Assembly: GCF_012927085.1 (NCBI RefSeq)
Contig: NZ_JABBFX010000003.1
Location: 186,001 to 250,000, forward strand
DNA length: 64,000 nt
Reading direction: 5' to 3'
DNA from: Ramlibacter agri
GTDB lineage: Bacteria; Pseudomonadota; Gammaproteobacteria; Burkholderiales; Burkholderiaceae_C
A program made the position numbers and the translations under genes. The notes under the pieces were generated by a model. It ran no database searches. It was not told the origin of the DNA and was given only the letters and a program-made list of their open reading frames with translations. Shown piece after piece: positions 17,130-25,017 of the stretch (positions within the stretch are counted from its first letter, which is position 1; every line of letters begins with the position of its first letter).

Positions 17130-18026
17130 ATGTCTATGAGCACAGTCGGCCTGGTCGGCCTCGGCGCGATGGGACGCGGCATGGCGGGCAGCCTGCGCCG
17201 CAAGGGTTACCCGCTGCGCGTCTGCGATGCCCGCGCAGGCGTTGCGCAGGACTTCGCCCGCGAAGGCGGCGTGGCATGCGCGACCCCGGCGGAAGCCGCC
17301 GCGGGTTGCGCTGTGCTGGTCTCGGTCGTCGTCAACTCCGCGCAGACCGAGGAGGTCCTGTTCGGGGAGCATGGCGCCGCGGCGAGCATGGCCCCGGGCA
17401 GCGTGTTCGTGATGTGTTCGACGGTCGATCCCGCGTGGTCCGCGTGCATGGAGGGCCGCTTGGCCGACCTGGGGCTGCTGTACCTCGATGCGCCGATCTC
17501 CGGCGGCGCGGCGCGCGCCGCGAGCGGCGAGATCACGGTCATGGCTGCGGGCGCGGCAGCGGCCTTCGATCGGGCCGGCCCGATACTCGATGCCATGGCC
17601 GCCAAGGTGTACCGCCTGGGCGACCAGGCCGGCGCGGGCAGCAAGGTCAAGGTCATCAATCAATTGCTGGCGGGCGTGCACATCGCGGCGGCCGCCGAGG
17701 CGATGGCGCTCGGCCTGCGCGAGGGCGTGGATGCAGCGGCCCTTTACGAGGTGATCACGCACAGCGCGGGCAACAGCTGGATGTTCGAGAACCGCATGCC
17801 GCACGTGCTGGCCGCGGACTACACGCCCCTGTCCGCCGTGGACATCTTCGTGAAGGACCTCGGGCTCGTGCTGGACCTCGCCCGTGCAAGCAAGTTTCCG
17901 CTGCCGCTTTCGTCCACCGCCCACCAGATGTTCATGCAGGCGTCCAGCGCGGGGCACGGGAAGGAGGACGACAGTGCGGTGATCAAGATCTTTCCGGGGA
18001 TCGAGCTGCCGCGGCGCGGTGGGTAG
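17130..18026 (+). CDS. 3-hydroxyisobutyrate/L-threonate dehydrogenase-like NAD(P)-dependent oxidoreductase
   Basis: A 298-residue beta-hydroxyacid dehydrogenase. The cofactor motif is VGLVGLGAMGRGMA at the N-terminus, the substrate motif is DAPISGGAARAASGEITVMAAG, and the catalytic Lys lies in GAGSKVKVINQLL. In this family the enzyme oxidises 3-hydroxyacids (hydroxyisobutyrate, tartronate, threonate). The ATG at 17130 is preceded by AAGGAG at 17115-17120. No regulator or pathway genes adjoin it; downstream lies the lower-GC accessory pocket. Confidence 0.92.
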   Translation: MSMSTVGLVGLGAMGRGMAGSLRRKGYPLRVCDARAGVAQDFAREGGVACATPAEAAAGCAVLVSVVVNSAQTEEVLFGEHGAAASMAPGSVFVMCSTVDPAWSACMEGRLADLGLLYLDAPISGGAARAASGEITVMAAGAAAAFDRAGPILDAMAAKVYRLGDQAGAGSKVKVINQLLAGVHIAAAAEAMALGLREGVDAAALYEVITHSAGNSWMFENRMPHVLAADYTPLSAVDIFVKDLGLVLDLARASKFPLPLSSTAHQMFMQASSAGHGKEDDSAVIKIFPGIELPRRGG

Positions 18027-18037
18027 GTGATGACTGG

Positions 18038-18054
18038 TTCTGGCCGGAAGCGGA
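18038..18054. repeat. palindromic intergenic element, copy 1
   Basis: TTCTGGCCGGAAGCGGA, an imperfect palindrome around GGCCGG/TTCC, lies between two genes. A copy differing at one of 17 bases is at 20060-20076, and a related, more diverged form is at 18926-18954. These copies mark the ends of the accessory pocket. Confidence 0.6.
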
Positions 18055-18070
18055 GATCGCGGTCCTTGGA

Positions 18071-18859
18071 TCACCTGTTGTTGGACTTTTTCTTAGAGGA
18101 TCGAGTACCGTCTTGATGTGTCCAAAATGGAGCCACGACGTCGTAGAGGTGCGGTGCAAGAACCTTGCCCAGAACCTTCGGCTCGTATTTGGGGACTAGC
18201 CGCGGGATCATGAATTGCCCGAGGCAGTGGCCGACAAAGTCGTTCAATGTCACGACCAGAGCAACCATGTCTTCGATGAGCTCCTCCATTGGCGGCGCTC
18301 CGTTCGCAGCATTCACCGTTTCGAACATCTGCGCTCTAGAAATCGCATCAGCCCCTGCAAAGAACATGTTCCCGCCCCCGTCGGCCAAGTAGATCAGGTC
18401 GTCACCCCATTGGTCGTTGGGCGTGATCGCTGGCAGCAACTGCTTCATTGAGGGGTAGTGGAAGCCAATGCTGTCCCGAAAGGCCCGTAGCCATTTCGCG
18501 TCATGCAGGGTGCGGTTTAGCTCTTTGAACTCGGCTTCTCCATCACGCCAAGTTGGAAAGACATCCTGCCGCAGCACCTGAGAGATGGGTGACGAGTGCA
18601 GCGCAACTCGTGCTTCATGGACTTTGCTGCACGCCATCCTGAACAGAAAGAACACCTGAGAGAACTCCGCCTCCCGACGGAACACTCGCCGATCTGCTCT
18701 GGCCGACGGGGTTGTGAACGAGATCAACTTGCGCGTGCAAAGCGTTTCGTTATATATCTGCCCCAAGAGGTACCAGAAATACCTTTGCGTGTCCGTGAGC
18801 CCCCTCAGTGCTTCGAGAGGAACACGCAACTCGGACACATGAAGAGATTTGTGTGTCAA
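18071..18859 (-). CDS. hypothetical protein, unrecognised, in lower-GC pocket
   Basis: A 262-residue, apparently all-helical soluble protein rich in aromatic and charged residues (LTDTQRYFWYLLGQIYNETL, EELIEDMVALVVTLNDFVGHCLGQFMIPRLVP), with a Lys/Ser-rich C-terminus. The start codon is TTG at 18859, supported by GAGGAG at 18865-18870 on this strand. Base composition is clearly less GC-rich than the flanking metabolic genes, consistent with horizontal acquisition. It lies next to a PD-(D/E)XK nuclease and a GIY-YIG-like gene, so a role in a defence or mobile-element function is possible, but nothing in the sequence names it. Confidence 0.75.
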   Translation of the reverse strand: MTHKSLHVSELRVPLEALRGLTDTQRYFWYLLGQIYNETLCTRKLISFTTPSARADRRVFRREAEFSQVFFLFRMACSKVHEARVALHSSPISQVLRQDVFPTWRDGEAEFKELNRTLHDAKWLRAFRDSIGFHYPSMKQLLPAITPNDQWGDDLIYLADGGGNMFFAGADAISRAQMFETVNAANGAPPMEELIEDMVALVVTLNDFVGHCLGQFMIPRLVPKYEPKVLGKVLAPHLYDVVAPFWTHQDGTRSSKKKSNNR

Positions 18860-18925
18860 GGCAACTCCTCTCCTGCTCCCGCAGTGGGTCCGATGCTATG
18901 GCTAACTGCGTCGGGTCGCCGATAT

Positions 18926-18954
18926 GTCGGCTTCCGACCCAAAGCGAACATTCG
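18926..18954. repeat. palindromic intergenic element, diverged copy 2
   Basis: Contains GTCGG-CTT-CCGAC followed by CCAAAGCGAACATTCG. On the reverse strand it resembles the widespread proteobacterial intergenic element whose spurious translation reads like VRFGSEADIS. It sits in the 133-base gap between the two minus-strand accessory genes. Confidence 0.5.
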
Positions 18955-18992
18955 AGGTGACCCGCTCTCGTCTTGCTGTTTGCGGGCGACGA

Positions 18993-19862
18993 TCAGCGCG
19001 AGAACAGGTCGCGAATCCGTTCGAACGGAAGGCCGGTCTCCGCGGCGCGCCGGACCTTGCGCTCCAGTGCGATATTGAGAGGCAGTTCGCGGTCGAGAGT
19101 GTCGAAGAGATCCAAACCGTCCATGCACACCACCCGCTTGCCGCGCCCGAATGCGGCCAAACCTTCATTGGTAAAGCCGCTATTGCTAACGAACAGTCCA
19201 CGTGCCCATGCTGCCTTCTGCTCCAATTTGCCCTGGAACGCGTGCAGGTCGGCCGCCGCGGTCTTTGCCGATTCCCACTTGGCTTCGAGCAAGTAAATCT
19301 CGCCTTGCAGGACGAAGCTGCCGTCGATCTGCTCCCCTTTGTTGCGAAATGGCTCGCGCGCCTGCAACCCGTATAAATTGAAGGCGTCGCGCAGCCAGGC
19401 TTCAAAGGCGTAGCCACGCGGTTGAGGCTCGATCGACGAGAGCTCGATCAACCGCTGTTTCAGGGCCATGATTTTCGGGCGGTCAAACGCCGCCTTTGGC
19501 GGCTCGCTGAATGGCGCCGCCTCCGGCTTGCCTTCCATGCGATTCAGGAGAGAGAGGAAGCGCCCTTCCGCATTTGGCACCCGCTCCGCCCGCGAACGAT
19601 GCTTGCGCACTCCTTCCCGATAATCCCACAATGCCCGCAGCGTCTTGACCGACGTTGCGAGATCCACCGTGTTCAAGTAGCAGCGCAGCCGCTTGGCCTT
19701 GGAAGTCCCGTGTTCGCGATAGGCGTCGTCGTCTATGTCCACATTGAGCTCTTCGGCGAAGAATGTGGACATCGTTCGATCGGAGAAATCCAGGACATAG
19801 CCACCGTTCATCTCGAACAGGTCGTCGAGAAGTTTCATGTCGAGAGATCGGATGTTCGGCAC
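18993..19862 (-). CDS. PD-(D/E)XK restriction endonuclease-like protein (Mrr-type catalytic domain)
   Basis: A 289-residue protein. The C-terminal half carries a type-IV/Mrr-like nuclease core: a helix with FEAWLRDAF, then the catalytic Asp in EQIDGSF (residues ~196-201) and the E-x-K in YLLEAKWE (~211-217), followed by LFVSNSGFTNEGLAAF. The N-terminal half (GGYVLDFSDRTMSTFFAEEL, then a helical region with RALWDYRE) resembles the leader domain of a common family of predicted phage-defence nucleases. No methyltransferase is adjacent, as expected for modification-dependent or autonomous nucleases. The start used is GTG at 19862; an ATG at 19838 is an alternative. Lower GC than the neighbours. 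Confidence 0.8.
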   Translation of the reverse strand: MPNIRSLDMKLLDDLFEMNGGYVLDFSDRTMSTFFAEELNVDIDDDAYREHGTSKAKRLRCYLNTVDLATSVKTLRALWDYREGVRKHRSRAERVPNAEGRFLSLLNRMEGKPEAAPFSEPPKAAFDRPKIMALKQRLIELSSIEPQPRGYAFEAWLRDAFNLYGLQAREPFRNKGEQIDGSFVLQGEIYLLEAKWESAKTAAADLHAFQGKLEQKAAWARGLFVSNSGFTNEGLAAFGRGKRVVCMDGLDLFDTLDRELPLNIALERKVRRAAETGLPFERIRDLFSR

Positions 19863-20178
19863 TTGGGCCCCCGCTTTTAGAGCGGTCTCGCCCGGATCGC
19901 TCGTTCTGGCTAGTCTAAGCTTTTCTCAGTCGGTACTTACATGCGCACTGACGCGCGTGTTCCTGCGCTGCGAATGTAGGAAGCCCTCCGCCTTAAAGGG
20001 AGAGATACGCGGGTGCTAGGGCCTAGGCCACGTCCCTGGCGACCTTGCGTGGCGTATGTTTCTGGCCGGATGCGGACCTGAATGAAGATTCGGCCGAACG
20101 CGCCTTAGCCTCAAGCCGCGGCTGTCACTGCTCAGAATCGACGCCGGTAGGCAAACGCTCTACGCGCATGCCGGCCGT
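19863..20178. other. 316-base intergenic stretch in the accessory pocket
   Basis: No reading frame with plausible composition is present. It contains the palindromic element at 20060-20076 and a run of short dyads (for example GCTAGGGCCTAGGC near 20015). I see no tRNA or clear promoter. Confidence 0.5.
20060..20076. repeat. palindromic intergenic element, copy 3
   Basis: TTCTGGCCGGATGCGGA matches 16 of 17 bases of the copy at 18038-18054, in the same orientation, 2.0 kb away. Confidence 0.6.
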
Positions 20179-20730
20179 TTAGGCGGAGCCACGCTTGCCG
20201 AAAAGCGGTGTCAGTCTCACCGAAAGCGCGTCCTCAAGGTCGCACAGCGCTTCCTTGGAGATCGAATCAGGATAGCGCGCCGCCTGGAGCCGCAATTCGA
20301 TGTCTGGCATGTTCTGCCAGTAGGCCATGTTGAGCGACGACGGGCCGACAGCGTAACCAAGGTGATTTCGAATTCGCGTGCGCAAAGACTCACTGCTGCC
20401 GACGTACAGGATGCTGCTCTTGCCCGATTCGTCGTTCAATCGAGCGTACCGGAATTTGGCCGTCTTCACGTCGCGGGCCTTTGAGAACGATGCAACTAGC
20501 GCCTTCCTCTCGGCCTCGCTTGCCGTCGTGTCGAAAACGTAAATCCAGCGCGTTCCCAGCTTGGACCACCGCTGAAGGCTATCGGCAACCGACGCCTGTT
20601 CGGCACCCAGATGAATTTCACTGGTGCGGAACCTTATCGTGTGAACCTCATTTGGCTTGGTGTCTTTCAGTGCGGCCGCGCGCCGTGTCAGCAAGTCGTG
20701 AGTCTGCTGCGCAAGGTCTGTGAAAGGCAT
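20179..20730 (-). CDS. GIY-YIG-like nuclease domain protein
   Basis: A 183-residue protein. The middle contains SSILYVGSSESLRTRIRNHLG, which fits the GIY-YIG pattern (here I-L-Y ... Y-V-G followed by the catalytic-type Arg in L-x-x-R-I-x-x-H). The N-terminus is a helical region (DLAQQTHDLLTRRAAALKD), and a predicted alpha/beta segment with KLGTRWIYVFD precedes the nuclease part. The start at 20730 (MPFTDLAQQ) is preferred: longer starts up to 20856 run into the neighbouring tautomerase gene. Base composition is lower in GC than the surroundings. Possible role in DNA processing or defence; the family call rests on one motif. Confidence 0.65.
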   Translation of the reverse strand: MPFTDLAQQTHDLLTRRAAALKDTKPNEVHTIRFRTSEIHLGAEQASVADSLQRWSKLGTRWIYVFDTTASEAERKALVASFSKARDVKTAKFRYARLNDESGKSSILYVGSSESLRTRIRNHLGYAVGPSSLNMAYWQNMPDIELRLQAARYPDSISKEALCDLEDALSVRLTPLFGKRGSA

Positions 20731-20785
20731 CCAGGTTCCAGTTGGGGGCTCAGCCCATTGTCGCAGACGACCCGTTCGCCCCCGT

Positions 20786-21181
20786 TCAACCCTCGCCCGG
20801 CTTCCAATCCGGGCTGTAGCCGCCAAGCGTCGGGTGGTACATCTCGTCCCCGTCATGCTGGGTGAATTCGACGTTGAGCCGGTCTTCCGGAATCCCGAGG
20901 ATGTCCTTGCAGTGCCCGCAAAGTGCCTTGGCCAGTTCCATCCTCAGTTCCGCCGGCCGGCCCCTTCGGATGTCCAGCATCATCAGGGACACCGGGGTGG
21001 GCTCGCCGCCGATCTCCGGGATTCTCCAGACGCCACCCTCGCCCAGCTCGCGGATGGCCACGCTGATGCGCCGGATGTCCACGGACATCATCCGCGCGTA
21101 GGTCTCGCTCATCGCCGCGGCAAGCCGTTTCTTGTCGGCGACAGGGTAGTTGCGGGAGACGTCCAGTTGCAGGTAGGGCAT
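20786..21181 (-). CDS. tautomerase-superfamily protein
   Basis: A 131-residue protein beginning M-P-Y-L-Q-L-D-V, with the Pro-2 that becomes the catalytic N-terminal proline of the 4-oxalocrotonate tautomerase/MIF superfamily. Two beta-alpha-beta halves are visible (PYLQLDV...KKRLAAAMSETYARMM and VSLMMLDIRRGRP...RMELAKALCGHCKDILGIP), so it is a fused two-unit form longer than the 62-residue classic. A GGAGGAAT ribosome site precedes the ATG at 21181. GC content returns to the chromosomal norm here. Substrate unknown; it stands alone. Confidence 0.88.
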   Translation of the reverse strand: MPYLQLDVSRNYPVADKKRLAAAMSETYARMMSVDIRRISVAIRELGEGGVWRIPEIGGEPTPVSLMMLDIRRGRPAELRMELAKALCGHCKDILGIPEDRLNVEFTQHDGDEMYHPTLGGYSPDWKPGEG

Positions 21182-21385
21182 TGATTCCTCCGATCCGACG
21201 AGCGTCCCAGGCGTAACGCTCCGCTATCCTAGTCAGTTCCTTACGCGCCGGCACGCCATCGCCGCCTGTCCCCCGCGCAGCGGCGGCGATCGGATATCCG
21301 TGCGACGCGCCAGAAATGCCGTGGCATGTCCGAGACAGCCTGCGTCGCGATCCGCATGCGCCCCGGGACAATCACGGCACTCCCT

Positions 21386-22075
21386 ATGCGTGCCGCAGTC
21401 TTGATGGCTCTTGCCATGTCTTCCGGGTTCGCCGCCCATGCTTCCGACTCCTTCCAGCTTCAATGCGAGCACCGGTTGCCCGCCGGGGAACTGGTCTTCG
21501 ACTACAAGCCCGGCGAGGTGAGCTACGACAACAGCGCCGGCATGCTGGAGTTGACCGGGAAATCCGGATCGATGAAGCGGAACAGGGTGACCCTCGGAAC
21601 GACGGATTTCGAGCTGGCGTACACGGCGCACGTGTCGACGAGGCCGCTGAAAGAAGGCCGGACCGGAAAGGCTTGCGGCCGCATGCTCGGGTGGGTCGAG
21701 CTGCAGCTGGCGCCGCATCGCATCTCGGTCGCCAAGGAACTACCGGCGGGCAGTTGCGCCTACGCGCATGTCGCCGAGCACGAGATGAAGCACGTTGCCA
21801 TCAACGAACGTCACCTGCAGGCGGTGGCCGCGGAAATGACGGCTCGCGCAGCCAGGCAGGTCGCGCGACGCACGTTCATCGGCAGCGAGGCGGAGTTGCG
21901 CAGCCAGATGGCCAAGTACGTCACGAACTCCTGGATTCCCGAAGTCAAAGCGGCCATGAACAAGGTAGCGGCGCAGCATGACAAGCTGGACACGCCGGAG
22001 GAATACGCGAGGAACGAGACGGTCTGCGGTGGCGCGATAGTCCCCATCGCCAGGGAGGCGCTGGCGCGGGATTGA
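21386..22075 (+). CDS. exported protein with an HEMKH (zincin-like) motif
   Basis: A 229-residue secreted protein. The signal peptide is MRAAVLMALAMSSGFAAHA, with a predicted mature start near SDSFQLQCEH. The sequence HVAEHEMKHVAINERHL contains H-E-x-x-H followed by further His/Glu, a zinc-metalloprotease type arrangement similar to DUF922-like predicted proteases. Four cysteines (QCEH, KACG, GSCAY, TVCGG) suggest two disulfides. The ATG at 21386 is chosen to place the signal peptide at the N-terminus; an ATG at 21326 adds 20 residues. Protease activity is inferred from the motif only. Confidence 0.72.
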   Translation: MRAAVLMALAMSSGFAAHASDSFQLQCEHRLPAGELVFDYKPGEVSYDNSAGMLELTGKSGSMKRNRVTLGTTDFELAYTAHVSTRPLKEGRTGKACGRMLGWVELQLAPHRISVAKELPAGSCAYAHVAEHEMKHVAINERHLQAVAAEMTARAARQVARRTFIGSEAELRSQMAKYVTNSWIPEVKAAMNKVAAQHDKLDTPEEYARNETVCGGAIVPIAREALARD

Positions 22076-22091
22076 GCGGACGGACCTTCGG

Positions 22092-24110
22092 TCACTGCCC
22101 CGCCGGCCTCGTCAGCAGGCGCAGTGCGAACGGCAGCGCCCATTCACCATCCACGCCAGCTCCCGCCTCACTGCGCAAACCGAGCTGCGGCCACTCGCGG
22201 GGACCGGCCCAGAGCTTGTTGTTCCCAGCGCGCACGCATTGCGCCGGATAGCTGTCGACGCCACCGAGATCCAGGAAGAGGCCGAGGCTGGGCAAGGTCT
22301 CGCGCGCGTTGCCCCACTCGGGCACGTACGCGGCGCCAAGCGCGCGGCAGGTTGGCGACGCGACGGCGTAGCGATCGTTGCCCGCGGCGTCGACGAAGAT
22401 GCCGGTGCTGTTCGCGTTGGCGACTCCCAGGCTCAGTTGGCCGACGCTGTAGTCGTCGTCGCCGCCCTCGTCCACGAACACGCCAACCGACAAGTCCTGC
22501 GCGGAGCCCAGCGCAATCTCGTGGCTGGAGCGGTAGACGTCATTTCCGACGCCCCGCTTGAGGAGGATCCCCGCGGCGGAGTGGACCGCCGCGCCCATGG
22601 CGTACCAGGCCGCCTCGAAATGGTCGTTGCCGCCGTCGTCCAGCAGCATGCCCAGCCCCTCGTAGTAGCCGAAGCCCTGCGCCATCAGCTGCGCTTCATA
22701 GCGATCGTTTCCCGCCAGGTCCAGCAGCAGGCCGATGCCTCCCGCGGTGGAGCGGCCGTCGAAGAACACCCCGCGCATCCCGTAGCCGGCGCCCTGGCCC
22801 ATCGACGTGTTGCGGTCTGGCAGCTGCGGGGAAGGCCGCACCAGCGGCGTGTTGCTTAGCGTGTAGCGATCGTTGCCGCCGGTGTCCACCAGCACCGCGA
22901 CGCCGCCTGGCCCGCCTGAAGCTTGCGAGTACGTTTGCGCGGTGTACTCATCGTCGCCGCTGCCGCTGGCCAGGACGGCGATGCCGCCGATCGCGTGCGC
23001 CTGCGAATGGCTGCTTGCGACGAAGCGGTTGCGGCCACCGCCATCGAACAGCAATGCAGCGCCGAAGAGCGCGGAAGCCTGCGCCTGTTCGGTGCCTTCG
23101 TAGCGGTCGTCGCCTTCGGTGTCCCAGAGAATGCCGTAGCCGAGAGTCGCGGCCGACGGGTCGGCGCCGGGCGCGGCCGTCACATACCTGTCGTTGCCGC
23201 CGACGTCCAGCAGCACGCTGATCTCGTGCGTGTCGCTAGTCGCCAGGAACTCGTACTCGTCGTCGCCGCCGACATCCAGCACCAGCAAGGGATCCTTCAG
23301 CTGGTGCCGGTTGTTGCGGCCGGTCGTGTCGACGACGATCCAGCCGAAAGGCGTCTGCAGCGACCACGCAACCGCGGGCAGCGCCGCTTCGTTCTTCACG
23401 AAGCGTTGCAGGTGGTCGACGGCGCCGACCAGGTCGAGCATGCCGGCGAGCAGGGCTTCGCGCTCCACCAGCGGCAGCAACTGCCGGTAGTCCGGTGTCT
23501 CGAACTGGGTGAGCTGGCCTTGCAGCGCCTGCCGGCGCAGCAGCTGCGGCGTCACGCCCGGGGGAAAGCGCTCGAAAGCGCGCTGCAGGAACTGGTGCGA
23601 CTGCGACATGGCGGCGAGAACGCGCGCGAGCTCGTAACGCAAGGGCTTGGGCAGTTGCTGCTCGTCGGGCAGCACCGGCACCCAACCGGCGCCGGCTTTC
23701 GTCGCAGCCATCCAGGCCAGGCCCGCCGCCAGCGGGTCGGGCGCGGCGAGCAGCTTCGCTTCGATGGAACCCATGCCGAAATCGAGCGGACGCTGGAGCC
23801 GCGCGCCCGAGAGCACTCCGGCCCAGCCGATCAGGTCACGCGGCGACCCGGCTGCGCCGCGGAACGAATCTGCCAGCACGCCGGCGCGGTAGGGCGCTTC
23901 GAACGGCGCGGCCATGATCCCGCGGAAGAACGGCATCTGCTGGTCGCGTGTCGGCGAGGCGTCGAGCTGCCGCAGGTCGGGCGCACCGTTGCTGCCCGTG
24001 GCGCCTGCCTGCTGCAAGAGCTCCGGCAAGGGCGGGCGGTCCTGAGTCTGCGCATCGGCAGGCCCGGCCAGCGCCAGCGCGGCGAGGAGGGTGGGCAGGA
24101 GTCGATGCAT
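22092..24110 (-). CDS. exported repeat protein with G-x-D-x-Y repeats
   Basis: A 672-residue protein with a signal peptide (MHRLLPTLLAALALAGPADA). The N-terminal ~250 residues are helical. The rest contains about a dozen repeats of a D-x-G-G-(N/D)-D-x-Y core, for example DVGGDDEYEF, DVGGNDRYVT, DTEGDDRYEG, DTGGNDRYTL, DLAGNDRYEA, DEGGDDDYSV and DAAGNDRYAV. They are spaced ~25-40 residues apart and joined by hydrophobic strands (GIGLLL, GVAVLV). The pattern recalls calcium-binding beta-roll or beta-helix proteins but lacks the exact RTX nonapeptide array. Likely a periplasmic or outer-surface beta-solenoid; function unknown. It converges with the HEMKH-protein gene 16 bases away. The start at 24110 is favoured over 24134. 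Confidence 0.75.
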   Translation of the reverse strand: MHRLLPTLLAALALAGPADAQTQDRPPLPELLQQAGATGSNGAPDLRQLDASPTRDQQMPFFRGIMAAPFEAPYRAGVLADSFRGAAGSPRDLIGWAGVLSGARLQRPLDFGMGSIEAKLLAAPDPLAAGLAWMAATKAGAGWVPVLPDEQQLPKPLRYELARVLAAMSQSHQFLQRAFERFPPGVTPQLLRRQALQGQLTQFETPDYRQLLPLVEREALLAGMLDLVGAVDHLQRFVKNEAALPAVAWSLQTPFGWIVVDTTGRNNRHQLKDPLLVLDVGGDDEYEFLATSDTHEISVLLDVGGNDRYVTAAPGADPSAATLGYGILWDTEGDDRYEGTEQAQASALFGAALLFDGGGRNRFVASSHSQAHAIGGIAVLASGSGDDEYTAQTYSQASGGPGGVAVLVDTGGNDRYTLSNTPLVRPSPQLPDRNTSMGQGAGYGMRGVFFDGRSTAGGIGLLLDLAGNDRYEAQLMAQGFGYYEGLGMLLDDGGNDHFEAAWYAMGAAVHSAAGILLKRGVGNDVYRSSHEIALGSAQDLSVGVFVDEGGDDDYSVGQLSLGVANANSTGIFVDAAGNDRYAVASPTCRALGAAYVPEWGNARETLPSLGLFLDLGGVDSYPAQCVRAGNNKLWAGPREWPQLGLRSEAGAGVDGEWALPFALRLLTRPAGQ

Positions 24111-24200
24111 GGTGCTGACTGTAGCCGCCGGCATTTTGCCGCTGACGTCACCGGTCCGTCGCAGGCGGGCGGCGGGGAGGGCTCGTCTGCAGGGCCGGGA

Positions 24201-24878
24201 TCATCGGCGGGCCGTGCCGGTGGCGGCAGGCTTGAAGTCCTGGCGCTGGCGCTTGAAGCGGTGCGCCGCCACGCGCAGGTGCAGTTGCATCACCTGCTTC
24301 GCCAGTTCGCCGTCCTCCGCGCGCACCGCGGCGGCCAGGTCACGATGGTGGCTGAGGCTCTGCAGCTTGTCCTGCAGCGTACTGATGAAGTGCGAACGCA
24401 GCACGATGGGCATGTCGATCAGTGCGGTCAGGATCGAGCGCAGGCGTGGCGACCCGCTGCCATCCAGGATCGCCCGGTGGAAGCGGGCATTGATGTCCTG
24501 CAGGCGCTCCGGCAACTCGCTGCCGCCCTTGCGGATCGCGCGATCCATCTGGTCGTTGAGGTCGTCCAGGACGGCGGCCAATGCGGGGCCGCCCCGGCGC
24601 GCTGCCAGTTCGGCGGCGTGCGACTCCAGCAGCCCGCGCAGGTCGAAGGTTTCCTCGATGTCGAACTCGGTCCACTCGGCCACCCGGACGCCCCGGTTCG
24701 GATCGGCCGTGGCGAGGCCGTCGTCCACGAGGCGCTTGAGGGCGGCGCGCACCGGCGTGCGGCTGATGCCCAGCTCGCGCGCGAGGTGCTCCTCCTTCAG
24801 CTGTTCGCCCGGCGCGTACGTGCCACCAACCACCCTCTGCTTCAGCGCTTCGTAGGCCTTGTCGGCTGCGGCTGCCAT
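24201..24878 (-). CDS. GntR-family regulator, FadR/FCD subfamily
   Basis: A 225-residue regulator. The N-terminal winged helix contains LARELGISRTPVRAALKRLVDDGLA, and the C-terminal FCD domain keeps the metal/ligand residues in DINARFHRAIL, HHRDLAAAV and QLHLRVAAH. FCD regulators usually repress the divergent operon until a small carboxylate binds. Here the divergent genes are the RraA-type enzyme, a 2-hydroxyacid dehydrogenase and a Bug protein, so a hydroxy or keto acid effector is likely. The 139-base intergenic region is unusually AT-rich. Confidence 0.93.
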   Translation of the reverse strand: MAAAADKAYEALKQRVVGGTYAPGEQLKEEHLARELGISRTPVRAALKRLVDDGLATADPNRGVRVAEWTEFDIEETFDLRGLLESHAAELAARRGGPALAAVLDDLNDQMDRAIRKGGSELPERLQDINARFHRAILDGSGSPRLRSILTALIDMPIVLRSHFISTLQDKLQSLSHHRDLAAAVRAEDGELAKQVMQLHLRVAAHRFKRQRQDFKPAATGTARR

Positions 24879-24894
24879 CGTTTGTTCCCAGTTT

Positions 24895-24905
24895 GTTCAA
24901 CGAAC
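24895..24905. promoter_or_regulatory. small dyad GTTC-AAC-GAAC between gntR-type gene and rraA-type gene
   Basis: A 4-bp inverted repeat with a 3-base centre lies just upstream of the regulator start. A second short palindrome, TGTACA, is at 24980-24985. Either could be part of the GntR operator; neither is conclusive. Confidence 0.3.
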
Positions 24906-25017
24906 GAGCTTCGGAGTCTGCTTCTCAATCTGTAGATGCCAACCCTTGGTGTCAAGATCTCGCCGTTTTGTTTATTTATTGTACATTTCAGGCCGTCCTC
25001 ACGAAACAAGACCTTCC

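Noticed and set aside
22923..24935. 670-codon plus-strand frame opposite the repeat protein and GntR gene
   Set aside because: Shadow frame; its translation is dominated by Arg/Gly/Gln/His and spans two separate real genes and their gap.
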